This document shows, piece after piece, positions 56,789-64,000 of a DNA stretch of 64,000 nucleotides. The translations under genes were made by a program, and so were the position numbers. The DNA comes from Xanthomonas indica. Lineage in GTDB: Bacteria; Pseudomonadota; Gammaproteobacteria; Xanthomonadales; Xanthomonadaceae. The notes under the pieces were generated by a model, which saw only the letters and a list, made by a program, of their open reading frames with translations, did no database searches and had not been told where the DNA came from. Where the stretch lies: assembly GCF_040529045.1 (NCBI RefSeq), contig NZ_CP131914.1, positions 4,634,501 to 4,698,500 on the forward strand. Reading direction: 5' to 3'. How positions within the stretch are numbered: the first letter of the stretch is position 1; each line of letters begins with the position of its first letter.

Positions 56789-57513
56789 GTGCCGGACCCG
56801 AAGCGGTAGCCGACGCCACGCACGCTGGCCGGCGTGCCCTGCACGCCCAGCACCTCCAGTTTCTTGCGCAGCTTGCTGATGTGGCTGTCGATGGTGCGCT
56901 CCTGGGTGTCGCCCTCCGGCAGGCAGGCGTCGAGCAGCTCGGCGCGGCTGAACACCCGCTTCGGCGCGCGCATCAGCCGGACCAGCAGCCTGAACTCGGT
57001 GAGCGTGAGGTCCAGCGTGTGCCGGCCCTCGCCCACGCGCACGCTGGCCTCGTGCTGGTCCAGGTCGATGTGGAAGGCGCCCACGCGCAGGCTGCGTGCC
57101 TCCTCCGCACCGTTGCCGCGGATGCGCCGCAGCACCGCCTGCACCCGCGCCACCACCTCGGCCGGGTTGAACGGCTTGACCACGTAGTCGTCGGCGCCCA
57201 GGCGCAGGCCCATCAGCTTGTCGATGTCCTGGTCCAGCGCGGTGAGCATGATCACCGGCGTTTCGCCGCGGTGGCGCAGTTCGGCCAGCACCTTCCAGCC
57301 GTCCACCGCCGGCAGTTGCACGTCCAGCAGGATCAGGTCCGGGTCCAGCGCCAGGTGCAGTTCCAGCGCGGCACGGCCATCGGCGGCATGCGCGGTACGC
57401 AGCCCGCTGCGCGCCAGGTAGGCGATCAGGATCTCGGCGATCTCGCTCTCGTCTTCGGCGATCAGGACCAGCGGCGCGGACGCGGGCGCGGCGGCCGGAG
57501 AGGAAACGGACAT
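56785..57513 (-). CDS. OmpR-family response regulator
   Basis: A 242-residue regulator. The receiver has the acidic pair in LIAEDESEI, Asp64 in LILLDVQLPAVDG and Lys in YVVKPFNPAEV; the C-terminal winged helix has LTEFRLLVRLMRAPKRVFSRAELLDACL and DSHISKLRKKL. It is the partner of the kinase encoded by the overlapping downstream gene. Its promoter shares the 147-base divergent region with the RND pump operon, which it probably controls, as SmeR does for SmeABC; that role is inferred from the layout. Confidence 0.92.
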   Translation of the reverse strand: MSVSSPAAAPASAPLVLIAEDESEIAEILIAYLARSGLRTAHAADGRAALELHLALDPDLILLDVQLPAVDGWKVLAELRHRGETPVIMLTALDQDIDKLMGLRLGADDYVVKPFNPAEVVARVQAVLRRIRGNGAEEARSLRVGAFHIDLDQHEASVRVGEGRHTLDLTLTEFRLLVRLMRAPKRVFSRAELLDACLPEGDTQERTIDSHISKLRKKLEVLGVQGTPASVRGVGYRFGSGT

Positions 57514-57660
57514 GGCGTGGCGGCGGGAAACATGTCGGCCCGAACGGGCGGATCTCCATCATATCTCCACACAGCATCGAACGCCGCGCAACCCGCGGCC
57601 GCGACCATGTGCGGCTTTGGCGTCCGCCGCATCCGCGGCGGCAGCGACGAGGCACGACGT
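57514..57660. promoter_or_regulatory. Divergent promoter region of the regulator and pump operons
   Basis: The 147 bases hold both starts' upstream signals. An AT-richer patch (ATCATATCTCCACACA, 57557-57572) is the best candidate for a promoter of either gene. I find no clear direct-repeat box for an OmpR-type regulator. Confidence 0.4.
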
Positions 57661-58815
57661 ATGGGCATGCGGCAACAGGGACGGACTCTGGGCATCGGTG
57701 GGGCGCTGGCGTTGGTCCTGTCCGGCTGCGGTGGCGGCATGCAACCGCCGCCGGCGGCCACACCGGTGCAGGTGACCGCGGTGACCCTGCAGCCGACACC
57801 GATGACGGTGAGCGTGGACCTGCCCGGGCGCGTGGCCGCGGTGCGCAGCGCGCAGATCCGCCCGCAGGTCGGCGGCATCGTGCAGCGCCGCTTCTTCGAA
57901 CAGGGCGCCGACGTGCGCCGCGGCGATGCGCTGTTCCAGATCAATCCGGCGCCGTTCAAGGCCGAGGTGGACACCGCCGCGGCCGCACTGCATCGCGCCC
58001 AGGCCGCGCAGATCCTGGCCGACGTGCAGCACGCACGGCTGCAGCGCCTGCTGGAGTCGGGCCTGGTCAGCCGGCAGATGTACGACGACGTCGCCTCGCA
58101 GCGCACGCAAGCCACCGCCGCGGTGGCCGAGGCGCAGGCGACGCTGGCGCGGCGACGGCTGGACCTGGCCTTCGCCCGGGTCGATGCGCCGATCGGCGGT
58201 CGCATCGACCAAGCGCTGCTCACCGAGGGCGCGCTGGTCTCGCCCAACGACAGCGCGCCGATGGCGGTGATCCAGCAGATCGACCAGGTCTACGTCGACG
58301 TGCGCCAATCCGCAGCCGACCTGGACCCGCTGGATCCGGCCGCGCGCGCGCAGGCCGCCGCCGGCGATGGGCTGCCGGCGCAGATCCTCGACCGCAGCGG
58401 CACGCCCTCGGGGGTGAGCGGGCACGTGCTGTTCTCCGGCATCAATGTCGATGCCGGCACCGGCGACGTGTTGCTGCGCATTCTGGTCGACAACCCGCAG
58501 CGGCGCCTGCTGCCGGGCATGTACGTGCGGGCCAGAGTGCCGCGCGCCCATTACGCACAGGCACTGCGCGTGCCGCAGCAGGCGATCACCCATGTCGGCA
58601 AGCGTGCGCAGGTATGGGTGCTGGACGCCGACGCGCGCGTGCGCAGCGCGACAGTGCAACTGGGCGAACTGGTGCAGGGGCAGTACCGCGTCGTCGCCGG
58701 CCTGCAGGCCGGGCAGCGGGTAGTGGTCGAGGGCATCGACCGGCTCAACGCCGGCGCGCGGGTGGACGCACGCGCATGGCAGCCGCCGGTGGCCGCCACC
58801 GCGGCCGCGGACTGA
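57661..58815 (+). CDS. RND efflux periplasmic adaptor lipoprotein
   Basis: A 384-residue membrane fusion protein. The signal sequence ends in the lipobox LVLSGCGGG, so it is a lipoprotein anchored at the inner membrane. Family stretches are VDLPGRVAAVRSAQIRPQVGGIV (barrel-sandwich, read in parts), FQINPAPFKAEVD, the coiled-coil hairpin of about 100-170, APIGGRID and LPGMYVRARV. It links the inner-membrane RND pump to an outer-membrane channel. The next gene, 15 bases on, is the pump. It resembles AcrA/SmeA/MexA-type adaptors in length and layout. Confidence 0.93.
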   Translation: MGMRQQGRTLGIGGALALVLSGCGGGMQPPPAATPVQVTAVTLQPTPMTVSVDLPGRVAAVRSAQIRPQVGGIVQRRFFEQGADVRRGDALFQINPAPFKAEVDTAAAALHRAQAAQILADVQHARLQRLLESGLVSRQMYDDVASQRTQATAAVAEAQATLARRRLDLAFARVDAPIGGRIDQALLTEGALVSPNDSAPMAVIQQIDQVYVDVRQSAADLDPLDPAARAQAAAGDGLPAQILDRSGTPSGVSGHVLFSGINVDAGTGDVLLRILVDNPQRRLLPGMYVRARVPRAHYAQALRVPQQAITHVGKRAQVWVLDADARVRSATVQLGELVQGQYRVVAGLQAGQRVVVEGIDRLNAGARVDARAWQPPVAATAAAD

Positions 58816-58830
58816 GCCAGGGACGCCGCC

Positions 58831-61800
58831 ATGCCACAGTTCTTCATCGAGCGCCCGGTCTTCGCCTGGGTGATCGCGCTGTTCATCGTGTTGTTCGGCA
58901 CCCTGGCCATCGGCCAGTTGCCGGTGGCGCGCTATCCGTCGGTGGCGCCGCCCTCGGTGTCGCTGTACGCGGCCTACCCCGGCGCCACGCCGCAGACGCT
59001 CAACGATTCGGTGGTGAGCCTGATCGAACGCGAACTCTCCGGGGTCAAGAACCTGCTGTACTTCGAGTCCTCGGTGGACAGCTCGGGCAGCGCGCAGATC
59101 ACCGCCACCTTCAAGCCCGGCACCGATCCGGAACTGGCGCAGGTGGACGTGCAGAACCGGCTCAAGGCCGTGGAGCCGCGGTTGCCGCAGGCGGTACGGC
59201 AGAACGGCCTGCAGGTGGAATCGGCTGCCTCCGGCTTCCTGATGCTGGTCGGCCTGACCTCGCCGGACGGGCGCTACGACGAAGTGGCGCTCAACGACTA
59301 TCTGGCGCGCAACATCGTGCAGGAGCTGCGGCGCATCGACGGCGTCGGCCGCGTGCAGTTGTTCGGCGCCGAGCAGGCCATGCGCGTCTGGGTGGACCCG
59401 GACAAGCTCATCGCCTACGGCCTGACCATGACCGAGCTGGCGCAGGCGATCGAGCAGCAGAACGTGCAGATCGCGCCCGGCCGCCTCGGCGACGCGCCCG
59501 CCGTGCCTGGGCAACGCCTGAGCGTGCCGCTGACCGTGGCCGGGCAACTGACCACGCCCGCGCAGTTCGCCGACATCGTGCTGCGCGCCGGCAGCGACGG
59601 CGCACGGGTGACCCTGGGCGACGTGGCGCGGGTGGAACTGGGCGCGCAGTCCTATGGCTTTTCCAACCGCGAGAACGGCGCCGCCGCCACCAGCGCGGCG
59701 ATCCAGCTCTCGCCCGGCGCCAATGCGCTGCGTACCGCGCAGGCGGTGCAGGCGCGGCTGGCGGAGCTGGCCGCGAGCATGCCGGCCGGCATGGCGTACT
59801 CGATCCCGTTCGACACCGCGCCGTTCGTGAAGCTGTCCATCCAGCAGGTGCTCAAGACCCTGCTCGAGGCGATGGTGCTGGTGTTCCTGGTGATGTACCT
59901 GTTCCTGCAGAACGTGCGCTACACGCTGATCCCGGCCATCGTCGCGCCGATCGCGCTGCTGGGCACCTTCGCGGTGATGCTGCTGGCCGGCTTCTCGATC
60001 AACGTGCTGACCATGTTCGGCATGGTGCTGGCGATCGGCATCATCGTCGACGACGCCATCGTGGTGGTGGAGAACGTCGAACGGATCATGGCCAGCGAAG
60101 GCCTGCCGCCGCGGGAGGCGACGACCAAGGCGATGCGCGAGATCACCGGCGCGGTGGTCGGCATCACCCTGGTACTGACCGCGGTGTTCATCCCCATGGC
60201 CTTCGCTAGCGGGTCGGTGGGCGTGATCTACCAGCAGTTCACCCTGGCGATGGCGGTGTCGATCCTGTTCTCGGCGTTCCTGGCGCTGACCCTGACCCCG
60301 GCGCTGTGCGCCACCCTGCTGCGCCCGGTCGCGTCCGGCCATCACGCCAAGCGCGGTGTCTTCGGCGCGTTCAACCGTGGCTTCGAGCGCCTGGCGGGCG
60401 GCTACGCCACGCGCGTGACCTGGCTGCTGCGACGCGGCGCGCGGGTGATGGCGGTGTTCGCGGCGCTGTGCGTGGCGCTGGTCCTGGCGATGCGCATGCT
60501 GCCCTCGGCGTTCCTGCCGGAAGAGGACCAGGGCTACTTCATGACCTCGATCCAGTTGCCCACCGGCGCCACCAGCGAACGGACGCTGGACGTGGTCGAG
60601 GCGTTCGAGCGGCATGTCGCCACGCGCCCGGCACTGGCCTCGAACCTGGTGATCCTGGGTTTCAGCTTCTCCGGCTCGGGCACCAACGCGGCCATGGCCT
60701 TCACCATGCTCAAGGACTGGGACGAGCGCGACGGTGCCAGCGCGCGCGACGAAGCCGAGCGCGCGCAGCAGGCGATGGCGACGCTGCCCGAAGGCACGGT
60801 GATGAGCCTGCTGCCACCGGCCATCGACGAGCTCGGCACTTCTTCCGGCTTCACCCTGTACCTGCAGGACCGCGGCAACCGCGGCGAGGCGGCACTGCTG
60901 GCCGCCCAGGCGCAATTGCTGGACCTGGCCGCGCGCAGCGACGTGGTCAGCGACGTCTATGCCGACGGCCTGCCACCGGGCAAGAGCATCCACCTGGAGA
61001 TCGACCGCCAGCAGGCCGAGGCCATGGGCCTGTCGTTCGCCGCGGTCAGCAACACGCTATCGGCGGCGATGGGCTCGCTCTACGTCAACGACTTCCCCAA
61101 CGCCGGCCGCATGCAGCAGGTGATCCTGCAGGCCGACGCCGCATCGCGCATGCAACTGGACGACGTGCTGGACCTGCGCGTGCGCAGCGACGGCGGCGGC
61201 ATGCTGCCGCTGCGCGAAGTGGTGCACGCCAGTTGGACCGACGCCCCGCAGCAGTTGATGCGCTTCCAGGGCTTCCCGGCCCTGCGCATCGCCGGCGGCG
61301 CCGCGCCCGGCGTGTCCAGCGGCGCGGCCATGGCCGAGATGGAACGGCTGGCCGCGCAACTGCCGCCCGGCTTCGCCGTGGCCTGGACCGGGCAATCGCT
61401 GCAGGAGCGGCAGTCCGCCGCGCAGGCGCCGCTGCTGATGCTGCTGTCGGCGCTGGTGGTGTTCCTGGTGCTGGCGGCGCTGTACGAGAGCTGGTCGATC
61501 CCGCTGTCGGTGCTGCTGGTGGTGCCGCTGGGGCTGCTCGGCGCGGTGGCCGCGGTCATGCTGCGCGGCCTGCCCAACGACGTGTTCTTCAAGGTCGGCC
61601 TGATCACCATCATCGGCCTGTCGGCGAAGAACGCCATCCTCATCGTCGAGTTCGCCAGGCAACTGCACCGCGACGGCCAGGGCCTGGTGGAGGCCGCGAC
61701 CAACGCCGCGCGCCTGCGCCTGCGCCCGATCCTGATGACCTCGCTGGCCTTCGCCCTGGGCGTGGTGCCGCTGATGCTGGCCAGCGGCGCCAGCGCCGAG

Positions 61801-61962
61801 ACCCAGCACGCCATCGGCACCGGCGTGTTCGGCGGCATGGTCAGCGGCACCGTGCTGGCGATCTTCTTCGTGCCGGCGTTCTTCGTCTGCGTCGTAGGGC
61901 TGCAGGAGCGCGTGGCGCGCTGGCGTGCGCGGCGCCGCGGCGGTGCGTCGGCCGAGAACTAG
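58831..61962 (+). CDS. RND efflux pump, HAE-1 family
   Basis: A 1043-residue inner-membrane transporter with the 12-helix RND layout: an N-terminal helix (FFIERPVFAWVIALFIVLFG), a large periplasmic loop, helices 2-6, a second loop and the final helices. The proton-relay aspartates are in MVLAIGIIVDDAIVVVENVE and the matching Lys in ITIIGLSAKNAILIVEFA. This class expels hydrophobic drugs, dyes and detergents with proton exchange. The adaptor gene lies just upstream. No outer-membrane factor gene follows, so the pump must share one encoded elsewhere, for example a TolC-like protein. The gene is followed by a single REP unit. Confidence 0.95.
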   Translation: MPQFFIERPVFAWVIALFIVLFGTLAIGQLPVARYPSVAPPSVSLYAAYPGATPQTLNDSVVSLIERELSGVKNLLYFESSVDSSGSAQITATFKPGTDPELAQVDVQNRLKAVEPRLPQAVRQNGLQVESAASGFLMLVGLTSPDGRYDEVALNDYLARNIVQELRRIDGVGRVQLFGAEQAMRVWVDPDKLIAYGLTMTELAQAIEQQNVQIAPGRLGDAPAVPGQRLSVPLTVAGQLTTPAQFADIVLRAGSDGARVTLGDVARVELGAQSYGFSNRENGAAATSAAIQLSPGANALRTAQAVQARLAELAASMPAGMAYSIPFDTAPFVKLSIQQVLKTLLEAMVLVFLVMYLFLQNVRYTLIPAIVAPIALLGTFAVMLLAGFSINVLTMFGMVLAIGIIVDDAIVVVENVERIMASEGLPPREATTKAMREITGAVVGITLVLTAVFIPMAFASGSVGVIYQQFTLAMAVSILFSAFLALTLTPALCATLLRPVASGHHAKRGVFGAFNRGFERLAGGYATRVTWLLRRGARVMAVFAALCVALVLAMRMLPSAFLPEEDQGYFMTSIQLPTGATSERTLDVVEAFERHVATRPALASNLVILGFSFSGSGTNAAMAFTMLKDWDERDGASARDEAERAQQAMATLPEGTVMSLLPPAIDELGTSSGFTLYLQDRGNRGEAALLAAQAQLLDLAARSDVVSDVYADGLPPGKSIHLEIDRQQAEAMGLSFAAVSNTLSAAMGSLYVNDFPNAGRMQQVILQADAASRMQLDDVLDLRVRSDGGGMLPLREVVHASWTDAPQQLMRFQGFPALRIAGGAAPGVSSGAAMAEMERLAAQLPPGFAVAWTGQSLQERQSAAQAPLLMLLSALVVFLVLAALYESWSIPLSVLLVVPLGLLGAVAAVMLRGLPNDVFFKVGLITIIGLSAKNAILIVEFARQLHRDGQGLVEAATNAARLRLRPILMTSLAFALGVVPLMLASGASAETQHAIGTGVFGGMVSGTVLAIFFVPAFFVCVVGLQERVARWRARRRGGASAEN

Positions 61963-62016
61963 GCCGGCATGCCCATGCGTCGAGCCAACGCGCCGCTGGC
62001 GCTGCCGCCCCTCTCC

Positions 62017-62040
62017 GTAGGAGCGGCTTCAGCCGCGACG
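62017..62040. repeat. Single REP-type unit
   Basis: One copy of GTAGGAGCGGCTTCAGCCGC followed by GACG, between the convergent RND pump and methionine aminopeptidase genes. Unlike most other copies in the window it has no inverted partner close by. Confidence 0.8.
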
Positions 62041-62120
62041 CGATTAGGCACGACGAGGAGATCGTCCCCCATCATTGCGCAGCATCGCGCGCACCCGCGC
62101 CACCCTACCGATCGCCGTCC

Positions 62121-62897
62121 TCACTCCACCCGACACAGCGGCACTTCCCCCGGCCGCAAGGTCAGCACCCGCACGCCGCTGGCGGTCACCGCCACGGTGT
62201 GCTCGAACTGCGCCGAGAGCTTGCCGTCGCGCGTGTGCACCGGCCATTGCTCGGGCAGCGAACGGATCGCCGCACGCCCCTGGTTGAGCATCGGCTCGAC
62301 GGTGAACACCATGCCCTCGCGCAACTCCAGGCCGGTGCCAGCGTGACCGTAGTGCAGGATCTGCGGTTCCTCGTGCATGGCGCGGCCGATGCCGTGCCCG
62401 CAGTACTCTTTGACCACGGTGTAGCCCTGCGTGCGCGCATGCCGCGCGATGGCGTGGCCGATGTCGCCCAGCCGCGCGCCGGGACGCACCGCGGCAATGC
62501 CCTTCCACATCGCCTGGTAGGCGGCCTGCACCAGCCGCCGCGCCGGATAGGCCACTTCCCCCACCAGGTAGGTGGTGCTGGAGTCGGCGATATAGCCGTG
62601 CTTCTCCAGCGTGATGTCCAGATTGACGATCTGCCCATCGCGCAGCACATCGTCGGCCGACGGCACACCGTGGCAGACCACGTCGTCGATGGAAGCATTG
62701 AGCACGAACGGGAACCCGTACTGGCCCTTGCTCGCCGGCCGTGCGCCCAGCTCGTCCACGATCATCCGTTCGACCAGATCGTTGAGTTCCAGGGTGCTGC
62801 GGCCCAGCAGCGACATCCCGTCCAGCCGGGCGAACACCTGTGCCAGCAGGCGCCCGGACTCCGCCAGCAGCGCCAGCTCGTCCGGCCGCTTGATCAC
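62121..62897 (-). CDS. map: Type I methionine aminopeptidase
   Basis: A 258-residue metallopeptidase that removes the initiator methionine. All metal ligands and the catalytic His are visible: Asp94 and Asp105 (NLDITLEKHGYIADSSTTY), His168 in GHGIG, Glu201 in FTVEPM, Glu232 in AQFEHTV, and His76 in VCHGVP. The gene starts with GTG, and the stop of the ParD-like gene overlaps it (GTGA), so translation is coupled. This is probably a second, accessory map gene, because the housekeeping copy is normally beside rpsB/tsf. A conserved link with a ParD-like protein suggests a special role under stress or toxin-like control, which is inferred. Confidence 0.93.
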   Translation of the reverse strand: MIKRPDELALLAESGRLLAQVFARLDGMSLLGRSTLELNDLVERMIVDELGARPASKGQYGFPFVLNASIDDVVCHGVPSADDVLRDGQIVNLDITLEKHGYIADSSTTYLVGEVAYPARRLVQAAYQAMWKGIAAVRPGARLGDIGHAIARHARTQGYTVVKEYCGHGIGRAMHEEPQILHYGHAGTGLELREGMVFTVEPMLNQGRAAIRSLPEQWPVHTRDGKLSAQFEHTVAVTASGVRVLTLRPGEVPLCRVE

Positions 62898-63106
62898 GTC
62901 CGCCCCGGCGTCACCGCCTGCGGCCGCACCCCCGCCGCGCGCAGCTCGCGCGCCACGATGTCCTGGAACGACAGCTCCGGATTCATCTCGCACAGCATGC
63001 CGACCTTGATCCAGAAGTTGGCCTGCGCGTTGATCGACCGGCTGGTCACCGTGCAGGCGCGGCGCAACTGATCGTGCAGGTCGTCGTCGATGTTGACGAT
63101 GCCCAT
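62894..63106 (-). CDS. ParD-like (ribbon-helix-helix type) protein
   Basis: A 70-residue protein, MGIVNIDDDLHDQLRRACTVTSRSINAQANFWIKVGMLCE..., matching the ParD-like family (PF11903): an N-terminal beta strand (GIVNIDDDLHDQLR) followed by two helices, the ribbon-helix-helix layout of plasmid-type antitoxins. Its stop overlaps the map start by 4 bases. Directly upstream is a perfect 28-bp palindrome covering the probable -10 region, the normal target of an autoregulating RHH protein. There is no ParE-like toxin gene; its only partner is map. The start has GGGAG at 8 bases. Confidence 0.82.
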   Translation of the reverse strand: MGIVNIDDDLHDQLRRACTVTSRSINAQANFWIKVGMLCEMNPELSFQDIVARELRAAGVRPQAVTPGRT

Positions 63107-63128
63107 GAGTGGGCTCCCGAAATGGAGA

Positions 63129-63156
63129 ATATATGAATCGTATACGATTCATATAT
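63129..63156. promoter_or_regulatory. Perfect 28-bp palindromic operator
   Basis: The left half ATATATGAATCGTA and right half TACGATTCATATAT are exact reverse complements without spacer. It begins 22 bases upstream of the ParD-like start and includes a TATATT-type -10 box for that strand. Position and symmetry point to autoregulation by the ribbon-helix-helix protein encoded just downstream. Confidence 0.8.
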
Positions 63157-63561
63157 GGCCAGCAAGCCGCCCACGTTGTTGTTCTGCCCAGATCAGCCGC
63201 GACGAGGCATCGCCGGTAACCCGTCGCGGCTGACGCCGCTCCCACGACGGAGGCTCGTTGCCATCGATGGGAGGCCTTGCGTCGGCGATCGCATGCAACC
63301 CGCACCGTCCCCACTGGGTCGCCAATCTCAAGACATGAGACGCTGCTGCCGCATGCTCGCGCGCTCCCCGCTGCTGCCATGGCCGCCTTTTCGCTGCAGG
63401 ACGTTGTTTGCGCACGTGCGCTGACGCGTCGTCACCGCGGCCGCGCCGGCCCGTCCTGGGCCAGGCCATGCACGGCGCCCACCGCACCCGCGGCGCGTGC
63501 TGCCCGTCGCGGGCGACCGGTCGGCGCTGGCTCGGGGATTTCTCCATCGACGGATCGCAGC
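63157..63561. other. Intergenic region before the macrodomain gene
   Basis: About 405 bases, no convincing gene. It contains a degenerate inverted REP-like pair (AGCCGCGACG at 63195-63204 facing CGTCGCGGCTGACGCCGCTC from 63222) and is otherwise GC-rich and featureless. The macrodomain gene's promoter must lie within it, but no boxes stand out. Confidence 0.5.
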
Positions 63562-64000
63562 ATGTTCAAGGCACGTATCGGCGACCTGTTCGCCAGCCAC
63601 GCCCAGGTCTACGCGAATGCGGTCAATTGCGCCGGCATCATGGGCAAGGGCATCGCGCAGGAATTCAAGCGGCGCTACCCGGCCATGTTCGAAGACTACG
63701 CGGCGCGCTGCCGGGAGGGCCGCGTGCGTATCGGCGAACCGTACCTCTATCAGGATGCCAGCGGCATCCGCATTCTCAATTTCCCGACCAAGCGCCATTG
63801 GCGCGCGCCGTCGCGGCTCGAGGACATCGCCGCAGGGCTGGACTACCTCGCCGCGCATCTGCGCGAATGGGACGTGCGCAGTCTTGCCCTGCCGCCGCTG
63901 GGGTGCGGCAACGGCGGCCTGGCCTGGGGCGAGGTGGGTCCGCTGATCTACCGCGGACTCGCGCACCTGCCGGTCGACATCGAGGTCTATGCGCCCTACG
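63562..64000 (+). CDS. DarG/TARG1-type macrodomain protein, 3' end cut off
   Basis: The first 146 residues of a macrodomain protein; the window ends inside the gene. Motifs of the DarG/TARG1-type ADP-ribosyl hydrolases are clear: AQVYANAVNCAGIMGKGIAQ (ribose site), FPTKRHWRAPS with the catalytic Lys, and LPPLGCGNGGLAWGEVGP (phosphate loop). These enzymes remove ADP-ribose from DNA or from protein glutamates. In DarTG systems the toxin DarT is encoded directly upstream; there is none here, and the map operon upstream points the other way. It is therefore either an orphan repair-type macrodomain or has its partner beyond the window. The start MFKARIGDLFASH fits the family. Confidence 0.88.
   Translation, partial: MFKARIGDLFASHAQVYANAVNCAGIMGKGIAQEFKRRYPAMFEDYAARCREGRVRIGEPYLYQDASGIRILNFPTKRHWRAPSRLEDIAAGLDYLAAHLREWDVRSLALPPLGCGNGGLAWGEVGPLIYRGLAHLPVDIEVYAPY

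Noticed and set aside
57559..60993. A 1144-codon reverse frame opposite the RND pump genes
   Set aside because: Antisense to an unmistakable adaptor and pump; translation is His/Arg/Gln-rich without domains.

Overview
The window is high-GC DNA that reads like a xanthomonad, most likely a Xanthomonas. The reasons are the glgA-glgB-treZ-malQ-treY-glgX order, the many copies of the short palindromic repeat GTAGGAGCGGCTTCAGCCGC, and the GGGATTGGGGATTC intergenic repeats. I see no tRNA, rRNA, CRISPR array, insertion sequence or prophage gene. Assignments rest on motifs and family knowledge, not on database searches.

Layout. 1-3.5 kb: 5' end of opgH (reverse), an isochorismatase-like hydrolase, and a PAS histidine kinase divergent from a single-domain receiver. 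3.9-16.7 kb: one co-directional alpha-glucan block (glgA, glgB, treZ, malQ, treY, a DUF2934 gene, glgX) with overlapping or closely spaced genes. It can build and branch glycogen, debranch it, and turn alpha-glucan into trehalose; glgC and glgP are absent. 16.9-18.9 kb: an exported dikinase-like protein with the domain order of glucan, water dikinases. 19.2-28.1 kb: a CysG with a truncated methyltransferase domain, an MFS carrier, two paralogous proline-rich proteins, a sigma-54 two-component pair and poxB. 28.2-33.6 kb: small orphan genes, an iron-permease-family protein, and a desaturase plus ferredoxin reductase divergent from a fabR-like repressor, then an SDR.

34-37.3 kb: a yciE-yciF-Mn catalase stress cassette and a DUF6766 membrane protein. 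37.6-41.8 kb: a chemoreceptor, a YiiX-like papain-fold enzyme and small membrane proteins. 42.2-47.2 kb: a catabolic island (IclR regulator, MFS carrier, DapA-family enzyme, OprB porin). 47.4-51.3 kb: a TetR regulator translationally coupled to a self-sufficient CYP102-type P450, with a near-perfect operator. 51.4-55.5 kb: a MerR regulator, two alpha/beta hydrolases (one with the full fluoroacetate dehalogenase signature), an MBL-fold hydrolase and small genes. 55.7-62 kb: a two-component system divergent from an RND pump that lacks its own outer-membrane factor. 62.1-64 kb: a ParD-like protein overlapping a methionine aminopeptidase gene behind a perfect 28-bp palindrome, and the start of a DarG/TARG1-type macrodomain gene cut by the window edge.

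The most unusual points are the ParD-like/map operon, the CYP102 protein lacking the two BM3 carboxylate anchors, the GWD-like exported dikinase beside the glycogen block, the half-length CysG methyltransferase domain, and several long perfect palindromes without assigned roles.
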